Program-made: the position numbers and the translations under genes
Shown: piece after piece, positions 35,688 through 41,019 of the stretch
How positions within the stretch are numbered: the stretch's first letter is position 1
Layout of the letters: each line of letters starts with the position of its first letter
NCBI RefSeq assembly: GCF_016463645.1
Contig: NZ_JAEMQX010000025.1
Coordinates: forward strand, 1 to 41,019
DNA from: Sphingopyxis sp.
GTDB lineage: Bacteria; Pseudomonadota; Alphaproteobacteria; Sphingomonadales; Sphingomonadaceae
DNA length: 41,019 nucleotides
Reading direction: 5' to 3'
Notes under the pieces: generated by a model
Databases searched by the model: none
What the model saw: only the letters and a program-made list of their open reading frames with translations
Told to the model about the DNA's origin: nothing

Positions 35688-36307
35688 CGCGCCCTGTTCT
35701 CTACCATTGTCCCGATGCCCGCTCGCTGCGCTGTCTGTGGGCAGTCGAGGAGACGGGAATGGACGTCGATTTGCGGATGCTGAAATTCCCGCCGCGCGCA
35801 TTCGAGCCCGGCTATCGCGCGGTGAACCCGTTGATGACCATTCCCGGCTGGGTCGAGGATGGCCGGTTGATGACCGAGTCCGCCGCGATCTGCGAACGTA
35901 TCGCCGAGGGGACTTCGCTCGAAGTCCGCCGCGACGAAAGTGATTATTGGGCGTGGCGCAACTGGCTGCATCGCAGCGATGCGACGCTGACCTTCCCGCT
36001 GGCAATCATGATCCGCTACACGCGCGTCGAGCCCGAGGAACGGCGGCTCGCGCAGGCGGTCGAAGACTACAGGGCCTTCTTCGGCGGGCGGGCAAAAAGC
36101 ATCGAGGCGGCGCTGGGCGACGGGCGCGAGTGGCTCGTCGCGGAGCGCTTCACCATCGCCGATATCGTGATCGGCTATGCCGCCTTCCTCGCGACGACGC
36201 TTGGTGCCGACGACGTGCTGGGCGAGGCGACGAAGGGGTGGCGCGATCGCTGTATGGCGCGCGAAGGCTTTCAGCGCGCCCGCCAACGCCAGAAGGCGGC
36301 CGCATAA
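35684..36307 (+). CDS. Glutathione S-transferase family protein
   Basis: A 207-residue cytosolic protein with the GST layout. The thioredoxin-like N-terminal part (about 1-75) shows YHCPDARSLRCLWAVEE, NPLMTIPGW with the family cis-proline, and the glutathione-binding MTESAAICERIA. The helical C-terminal part has ERFTIADIVIGYAAF, the conserved N-capping box. The start at 35684 overlaps the transporter stop (ATGA). A longer frame to 35420 lies inside the transporter and is not real. The substrate is not known. Confidence 0.9.
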   Translation: MTRPVLYHCPDARSLRCLWAVEETGMDVDLRMLKFPPRAFEPGYRAVNPLMTIPGWVEDGRLMTESAAICERIAEGTSLEVRRDESDYWAWRNWLHRSDATLTFPLAIMIRYTRVEPEERRLAQAVEDYRAFFGGRAKSIEAALGDGREWLVAERFTIADIVIGYAAFLATTLGADDVLGEATKGWRDRCMAREGFQRARQRQKAAA

Positions 36308-36313
36308 CGGAAA

Positions 36314-36339
36314 AGGGCTCCACCATTTGGTGAAGCCCT
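36314..36339 (-). terminator. Hairpin between the GST and GFA genes
   Basis: AGGGCT (36314-36319) pairs with AGCCCT (36334-36339), and CACCA with TGGTG inside, with one mismatch between. On the minus strand it is followed by TTTT (36313-36310 are A on the plus strand), so it can end minus-strand transcripts from the GFA gene 145 bases away; it also lies 6 bases after the GST stop and may serve both directions. Confidence 0.6.
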
Positions 36340-36381
36340 CCGTGCCCCCCGTGCATGGCAACGCCAACGAGGAAAACGCAT

Positions 36382-36415
36382 CGGCCTTTCGGGGTGTAGG
36401 TCGCGTGAAAGGCCG
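36382..36415. other. Second hairpin in the GST-GFA gap
   Basis: CGGCCTTTC (36382-36390) and GAAAGGCCG (36407-36415) form a perfect 9-bp stem with a 16-base loop. No T run follows on either strand, so it is not a standard terminator. It could be part of the GFA transcript tail or of a small RNA. Confidence 0.5.
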
Positions 36416-36484
36416 TATGTGGGGCCAATTTATGGCACGGCGGACAGGTTGGCTTTCACATTTTCACCGGCGATTTCGCCCGAT

Positions 36485-36907
36485 CTAAAACCACATATCG
36501 CGAACGCAGCGACCATCGGGCGGAAGGTCCTCGAAGGTGTCGGCGCCGTCGAAATGATCGATCGGCAAATTCGCCACGGCCCCGGCCGGCGCGAGGCGGA
36601 TATTGATCGCCATTCGGCGGCGGCCGTCCGCTTCGATCCGGAGTCCGCGCCAACCGAGCACACAGCCGCACGCGGGGCAGAAATGGATTTCGAGCGCCGG
36701 ATCCGCCTTGCCGCGACGCGTGAACGTCCGCGTCGCACCATCGAGGCAAATCCTCTCGTTTTCATAATCATAGGCCCATAGCGTACCGTAACGTGCGCAC
36801 ATGCTGCAATTGCACGCGGTAATCGACCCGGGATCGCCGGCGAACGTCCAGCCGGTTTCGCCGCACAGGCAGCGCCCCGCGAGCGATGGCTCTGACGCGC
36901 CGTTCAA
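36485..36907 (-). CDS. GFA-family zinc-binding protein
   Basis: A 140-residue protein with the GFA fold cysteine pattern: CLCGETGW (C-x-C, residues 13-15), CNCSMCARYG, and CPACGCVLGWRG. These bind structural and catalytic zinc in glutathione-dependent formaldehyde-activating enzyme relatives; many members have other or unknown activity, so I do not assign a reaction. The only start before the first zinc cysteine that suits is TTG at 36907, which overlaps the acyl-CoA ligase stop as TTGA. It therefore seems to be translated by coupling to the ligase gene. Confidence 0.84.
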   Translation of the reverse strand: MNGASEPSLAGRCLCGETGWTFAGDPGSITACNCSMCARYGTLWAYDYENERICLDGATRTFTRRGKADPALEIHFCPACGCVLGWRGLRIEADGRRRMAINIRLAPAGAVANLPIDHFDGADTFEDLPPDGRCVRDMWF

Positions 36908-38463
36908 TTCACCATCCGCTCATAGCCTTCCCAATAGGGCGCGCGCAGGTCCTTGCGCAGGATCTTGCCGCTGGCGTTGCGGGGCAGCGCGTCGATCACG
37001 TCGATGCTGCGCGGACATTTGAACGGCGCGATGCGCTCGCGCGCCCAGGCGATGATGTCGGCTTCCTCGGCCGTGGTGCCGGGCTTGGCGACGACGACCG
37101 CCTTCACTGTCTCGCCCCATTTGGCATCCGGAATGCCGATCACCGCGACTTCCTGAACCGCCGGGTGGCCGAAGATCGCGCTTTCGACCTCAGCCGGATA
37201 GACATTCTCGCCGCCGGTGATGATCATGTCCTTCATCCGGTCGTGGATGAAAAGATAGCCGTCGGCGTCGAGGTAGCCGGCGTCGCCGGTGCGGATCCAG
37301 CCGTCGTCGGTCATCGTGTTCGCCGTCGCGTCGGGCAGGTTCCAATAGCCGAGCATATTGTTCGACGAGCGCGTAACGACCTCGCCCACCTCGCCGGTCC
37401 GGACCGGCTGGCCGTCGGGTCCGAGGATGACGATTTCGACCCCGGGGAGCGCCTTGCCCGCCGAGCGCATCCGCGCATTGCCCGCGGGGTCGTGATCCTC
37501 GGGTGGCAGCATCGAAATGGTGCCCGTCGTTTCGGTCATGCCATAGGCCTGGATGAACTGGGCGCCGAACACCTTGATGCACTGGCGCAGCAGTTCGAGC
37601 GGGATCGGGGCAGCGCCATAGAGGATATATTTGAGGCGGCTGTAATCGACGCTGGCGCAGCGCGGGTGCATCAGCAGCATCTGGAGCGCCGCCGGGACCA
37701 TGAAGAAGCGCGTTACGCCATGCTGCTCGACCGCGTCGAACACGCCGTCGGGGTTGAATTCGGCAAGGACGACGCCGGGCAGGCCCGCCGCGAGCGCCAT
37801 GATGCCGAGCCCGGTGCCGCCGATATGCGCGCAGGGCATCGCGACCAGCACGGCCTCGTCATCCTCCCATTTGGTATAGGGCAGGTCGAGGCTGCTCGAA
37901 TGTTTGCGTAGCGCGAAGAGGTTGCGGTTCGACAGCACCGCCCCCTTGGGGTTACCCGTCGTGCCCGAAGTATAGAGCTGGAGCACCGCATCGCTCGTGC
38001 CCGACGGTTCGAAGGGCACGTGCTCGGCCCCATCGATCATCGCCCACGCCTCGGCAGCGCCGAGGATCGCGGGGTCGTTCTGCAGCTTTCCCGCGAGCTG
38101 TTCGGCGAGCGTGTCGAATCCCGGCCCCGCGAAGACCATCTTCGCCTGTGTATCATTGACGATGAAAGCCCATTCGGTCGGTGACAGGCGCCAGCCGATC
38201 GGCGCCATCACGATGCCCGCGCGCGCGGCGCCATAGAAGAGGGTGAAATAGAGATCGCTGTTCTTGCCGATCCACGCGATGCGGTCGCCCTTTTCCAGCC
38301 CCGCCGCGAGCAACGCCGACGCGGCGCGCGCGGTGCGATCGTCTAGTTCGGCGTAGGTGTAGACGCGATCCTCTTCGCGCATGGCCACGCGGTGCGGACG
38401 CTCGCCCGCCCAATGGGTCAGGAATTCGTCGAACGTAAACAGCTCCGAAACGTCGCGGCCCAT
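36904..38463 (-). CDS. Acyl-CoA ligase (AMP-forming, FadD type)
   Basis: A 519-residue adenylate-forming enzyme that activates a carboxylic acid with ATP and joins it to CoA. Motifs in order: LYTSGTTGNPKGAVLSN (P-loop, about 161-177), YGMTETTG, DDGWIRTGDAGYLDADG, the hinge DRMKDMIITGGENVYPAEVE and the catalytic lysine in NASGKILRKDLR. The substrate could be a fatty, aromatic or steroid-side-chain acid and cannot be told apart here. I chose the ATG at 38463 (MGRDVSEL) after GAGGAGAGTGAGG; the frame continues upstream to 38550 without support. It is followed by the coupled GFA gene. Confidence 0.92.
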   Translation of the reverse strand: MGRDVSELFTFDEFLTHWAGERPHRVAMREEDRVYTYAELDDRTARAASALLAAGLEKGDRIAWIGKNSDLYFTLFYGAARAGIVMAPIGWRLSPTEWAFIVNDTQAKMVFAGPGFDTLAEQLAGKLQNDPAILGAAEAWAMIDGAEHVPFEPSGTSDAVLQLYTSGTTGNPKGAVLSNRNLFALRKHSSSLDLPYTKWEDDEAVLVAMPCAHIGGTGLGIMALAAGLPGVVLAEFNPDGVFDAVEQHGVTRFFMVPAALQMLLMHPRCASVDYSRLKYILYGAAPIPLELLRQCIKVFGAQFIQAYGMTETTGTISMLPPEDHDPAGNARMRSAGKALPGVEIVILGPDGQPVRTGEVGEVVTRSSNNMLGYWNLPDATANTMTDDGWIRTGDAGYLDADGYLFIHDRMKDMIITGGENVYPAEVESAIFGHPAVQEVAVIGIPDAKWGETVKAVVVAKPGTTAEEADIIAWARERIAPFKCPRSIDVIDALPRNASGKILRKDLRAPYWEGYERMVN

Positions 38464-38563
38464 CGCCTCACTCTCCTCGAATCGCGTCTTTTGCGCGGCA
38501 TCGCGAAAGGCTAGCGGCTCTACCCGCGAGGTAAAGCGCCGATCGCCCATCCTGTCAGGGACG

Positions 38564-39199
38564 TCAGGTGCGGCGGAAGAGCAGCATCAGATTGTTGGCG
38601 GGCATCGCGCGGCGCTCGTCAAAGGCGAGGCCGGCGGTCGCGGCGGCCGCCTTGACGACGCCGGTATCGCGCAAGCCCCAAGCCGGGTCGCGGGAGCGCA
38701 AGCTCGCGTCGAAAGCGAGATTGCTCTCGGCGGTCGAGACGTCAGGTTCGGTATAAGGGCCATAGAGGATCAGCGGCGCGCCGGGCGCAAGCAACCGTGC
38801 GGCGCCGGCGATCAGGCCGAGCGTCGCCGCCCATGGGCTGATATGCACCATGTTGATGCAGAGGATCGCGTTGGCCTGGTCGACCGGCCACGAACCCGCA
38901 GCCGCGTCGAGCGCGATCGGTGGCGCGACGTTCGCCAGCCCGGCCTCGGCACGATACGCGGCGATCGAGGTCAGCCCGGAGGGATCGGGGTCGCTCGGTT
39001 GCCAGTCGAGCTGCGGAAAGACGGCGGCGAAGTGAACGGCGTGCTCGCCCGATCCGCTTGCGACCTCCAGAACGGTTCCGCTGGCCGGTAACCAGTCGGC
39101 CAGAACCGCCGCGATGGCATCGCGGTTGCGTAGCGTCGCGGGGGCGTGGCGCTTGTCGGCCGCGGCGCCGTCGCCCGGCATCCAGGGCTGCGCGGTCAC
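38564..39199 (-). CDS. DUF938 methyltransferase-like protein
   Basis: A 211-residue protein with a SAM-binding motif VLEVASGSGEHAVHFA near residue 42 and the DUF938 signatures RNRDAIAAVL, LDWQPSDPD, CINMVHISPW and LYGPY. DUF938 proteins look like class I methyltransferases, but their substrate is unknown. The start is GTG at 39199, overlapping the stop of the ABA4-like gene as GTGA; ATG at 39181 is an alternative. Last gene of the run that begins with gcvPB. The 100 bases to the acyl-CoA ligase start hold no evident feature except that gene's ribosome site. Confidence 0.88.
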   Translation of the reverse strand: MTAQPWMPGDGAAADKRHAPATLRNRDAIAAVLADWLPASGTVLEVASGSGEHAVHFAAVFPQLDWQPSDPDPSGLTSIAAYRAEAGLANVAPPIALDAAAGSWPVDQANAILCINMVHISPWAATLGLIAGAARLLAPGAPLILYGPYTEPDVSTAESNLAFDASLRSRDPAWGLRDTGVVKAAAATAGLAFDERRAMPANNLMLLFRRT

Positions 39200-39642
39200 T
39201 TTTTCGCCTGCGCCCGCGCACGGCGCTCGCGCACGATCAGCCAGCCGAACAGACCGACCGGTCCGGCCATCAGGGTCAGGAACAGGAAAGGGAATTGCAC
39301 GGCGCGGCTGAACCCCTTCTGGTCCGCGTCGCGTGCGATCCACATGCCGGTGAACAGGTCGAACGCCAGATAATGGATCCACCCGAGGGTCGCCCCGCCG
39401 GGGCTGTCGAACAGCTTCATCACGCCCTTCAGCGTCGTGAAATCGGCGCCGCCCGATCCGCCCAAGTCGATACCGCCGGTCAGGAAACCGACGATCAGGA
39501 CCGTGTAGGCGAGGCAAAGCAGAAAGACGCCAGCATAGAGGATCGCCGCAAGAATCTTCGGGCTGCGCGGCAGAAAGGCCAGCGCAATCCAGCCCGCGAA
39601 GGCCCAGTAATTGGCCAACAGAAAGATATTATCCCAGCTCAT
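39196..39642 (-). CDS. ABA4-like membrane protein (DUF4281)
   Basis: A 148-residue protein with about four membrane helices. It begins MSWDNIFLLANYWAFAGWI and contains WIHYLAFDLFTGMWIARDA, followed by QFPFLFLTLMAGPVGLFGW, the conserved core of the ABA4-like family. In plants ABA4 is needed for neoxanthin formation; the bacterial role is unknown, although sphingomonads do make xanthophylls. The ATG at 39642 was chosen because the family starts there and GGCGGGGA precedes it; a TTG at 39663 overlapping the upstream stop is possible. Confidence 0.85.
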   Translation of the reverse strand: MSWDNIFLLANYWAFAGWIALAFLPRSPKILAAILYAGVFLLCLAYTVLIVGFLTGGIDLGGSGGADFTTLKGVMKLFDSPGGATLGWIHYLAFDLFTGMWIARDADQKGFSRAVQFPFLFLTLMAGPVGLFGWLIVRERRARAQAKK

Positions 39643-39659
39643 CGCGCGTCCCCGCCTTA

Positions 39660-40007
39660 TCAAATCAGTCCGCCGAGCCCGAGGACCACGACGCCCGCCA
39701 GCAAGGCAATGGCGCCGGTAACCGTGATCAGCAAGGTCATTCGCGCCGCGGAAGCGCGCCGCGACACGAGGAAAGCCGTCGCAAGGCCGAGGCCGATGGC
39801 GAACAGCGGCGCATAGACGAAGACCCAGTCATAACCGAACTCGTGGCGGACCCTGATCATCTCCCACTGCTCGACGACGAGGCCGTAGGCGGTGATCGCG
39901 ATGAGCCAGCCGAGGATCGCGACGACCCCGAACAACGCCCCGGCCGCCACGCAACCGACGCCCGAGCGCGGCTCGGGACGGTCGAGGCCGGGGCGGTGTT
40001 CGGCCAT
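39660..40007 (-). CDS. Unidentified small membrane protein
   Basis: A 115-residue protein with three hydrophobic segments (AAGALFGVVAILGWLIAITA, FVYAPLFAIGLGLATAFLV and TLLITVTGAIALLAGVVVLG). I do not recognise a family. The ATG at 40007 shares one base with the gcvPB stop (TGATG) and has GGGAGGA just before it, inside the end of gcvPB, so translation is likely coupled. The following ABA4-like gene starts 17 bases after its stop. It may partner that protein, but nothing in the sequence shows it. Confidence 0.72.
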   Translation of the reverse strand: MAEHRPGLDRPEPRSGVGCVAAGALFGVVAILGWLIAITAYGLVVEQWEMIRVRHEFGYDWVFVYAPLFAIGLGLATAFLVSRRASAARMTLLITVTGAIALLAGVVVLGLGGLI

Positions 40008-41019
40008 CAATCCTCCCAGGCGAGAATGGGCTTGCGTGCAGCCGCCGTCTCGTCGAGGCGCGCGCGGGGGGCGAAATGCGGCGCGGTCTTCAGCGCCGGA
40101 TCGCCGTTCTTCGCCCGCAACGCGATGCTGCGCAGCGCCCCGATGAACTGGTCGAGCACCGCCTTGCTCTCGGTCTCGGTCGGCTCGACGAGCATCGCGC
40201 CATGGACGACGAGCGGGAAATAGACCGTCATCGGGTGATAGCCCTCGTCGATCAGCCCCTTCGCGACATCAAGCGTCGAGAAACCCTCGGCGAGACCTTT
40301 GTCGCTGAACAGCGCCTCGTGCATGCACGGGCCCGACGCCGCGAACGGCGCGTCGAGCACGCCCTCCAGGCTGCGCAGCACATAGTTGGCGTTGAGCACC
40401 GCATCCTCGGCGACCTGTTTGAGACCGTCGGCGCCGTGGCTGAGGATATAGGTCAGCGCGCGGGTGAACATGCCCATCTGGCCGTGGAAGGCGGTCATGC
40501 GGCCCAAGGTTGCCGGATGTTCCTCCGCGGCATTTTCTTCCTCGATCAGTTTGTGACTGCCATCGGCGTAACGCGCAACGAAGGGCAGCGGGCCATAGGG
40601 CGCCAGCGCCTCCGACAGCACGACCGGGCCCGAGCCAGGCCCGCCGCCGCCGTGCGGGGTCGAGAAGGTCTTGTGAAGGTTGATGTGCATCGCATCGATA
40701 CCGAGATCGCCGGGGCGCACGCGGCCGACGATCGCGTTGAAATTGGCGCCGTCGCAATAGACGTAGCCGCCCGCCGCGTGGACCGCGTCCGAGATGGCCT
40801 TCATCTCCCGCTCGAACAGGCCGCAGGTGTTGGGGTTGGTGATCATCACCCCGGCGACGTCGGGGCCGAGGCGGGCCTTGAGCGCCGCGAGATCGACGCG
40901 GCCTTCGGCGGTCGCGGGAATATCCTCGACCGTAAAGCCGGCAAAGGCCGCGGTCGCGGGGTTGGTGCCATGCGCGCTTTCGGGGACGAGGATGACGCGG
41001 CGATCCTCGCCGCGCGCGT
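40007..41019 (-). CDS. gcvPB: Glycine dehydrogenase (decarboxylating) subunit 2, C-terminal part
   Basis: The last 336 residues of the PLP-dependent P-protein subunit 2 of the glycine cleavage system; the N-terminal part lies beyond the right edge. Motifs are PESAHGTNPATAAFAGF, GVMITNPNTCGLFE, GDLGIDAMHINLHKTFSTP with the PLP-binding lysine, and PHGGGGPGSGPV. The enzyme decarboxylates glycine and passes the aminomethyl group to the H-protein lipoyl arm. In genomes with a split P-protein, gcvPA normally precedes it, so gcvPA is expected to the right. The frame enters the window two bases into a codon, and a Met near 40849 is internal. Three further genes follow with overlaps or short gaps. Confidence 0.94.
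   Translation of the reverse strand, partial: ARGEDRRVILVPESAHGTNPATAAFAGFTVEDIPATAEGRVDLAALKARLGPDVAGVMITNPNTCGLFEREMKAISDAVHAAGGYVYCDGANFNAIVGRVRPGDLGIDAMHINLHKTFSTPHGGGGPGSGPVVLSEALAPYGPLPFVARYADGSHKLIEEENAAEEHPATLGRMTAFHGQMGMFTRALTYILSHGADGLKQVAEDAVLNANYVLRSLEGVLDAPFAASGPCMHEALFSDKGLAEGFSTLDVAKGLIDEGYHPMTVYFPLVVHGAMLVEPTETESKAVLDQFIGALRSIALRAKNGDPALKTAPHFAPRARLDETAAARKPILAWED

Overview
The window is GC-rich, densely packed chromosomal DNA from a Gram-negative bacterium, most probably an alphaproteobacterium of the sphingomonad group (Sphingopyxis- or Sphingomonas-like). The reasons are the GTG/TTG starts and 1-4 base stop/start overlaps, the TonB receptor with the DUF3649/PepSY/DUF3325 set, the ABA4-like and DUF938 genes, and the PATR-rich giant autotransporter. 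The organism call is inference from gene content. No insertion sequence, integrase, phage gene or CRISPR array was seen.

Positions 1-8126 (minus strand) hold a complete high-affinity potassium uptake operon: an unnamed 27-residue membrane micro-ORF, kdpF, kdpA, kdpB, kdpC, then the sensor kinase kdpD and response regulator kdpE. The genes are 12 bases apart or less, or overlap. Both micro-ORFs at the head are easy to miss because of their size. A gene fragment runs off the left edge.

Positions 8308-11673 are an NAD salvage locus. nadV (nicotinamide phosphoribosyltransferase) and a bifunctional nadM (NMN adenylyltransferase plus Nudix hydrolase) lie on the minus strand. They diverge from nrtR, a Nudix-derived repressor. 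The short gap holds two back-to-back promoters whose -35 boxes form an inverted repeat, a natural place for NrtR to act. The predicted nrtR transcript starts at its own ATG.

Positions 11711-18356 are a metal and iron region. A siderophore-type TonB-dependent receptor and a DUF3649-PepSY-DUF3325 membrane set lie on the minus strand, each preceded by TTGCGA/TCGCAA-type palindromes that look like iron-regulator sites. Divergent from the receptor is a plus-strand run of a DUF4198 periplasmic protein, a half-size solute-binding lipoprotein and a CDF-type cation transporter.

Positions 18480-32423 are one gene, a 4647-residue type Va autotransporter. It is built from autotransporter-associated beta-strand (PATR) repeats, a block of T5SS/PEP-CTERM-type repeats and four copies of an ~860-bp cassette that looks like the end of one passenger joined to the head of another. 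Divergent from it is a TPR-sulfotransferase gene. The gap between the two carries adjacent palindromes.

Positions 34587-41019 are ordinary chromosome: tRNA-Trp(CCA), an EamA transporter overlapping a glutathione S-transferase gene, a GFA-family zinc protein coupled to an acyl-CoA ligase through a TTG start, and a minus-strand run of gcvPB (cut by the right edge), a small membrane protein, an ABA4-like membrane protein and a DUF938 methyltransferase-like protein.
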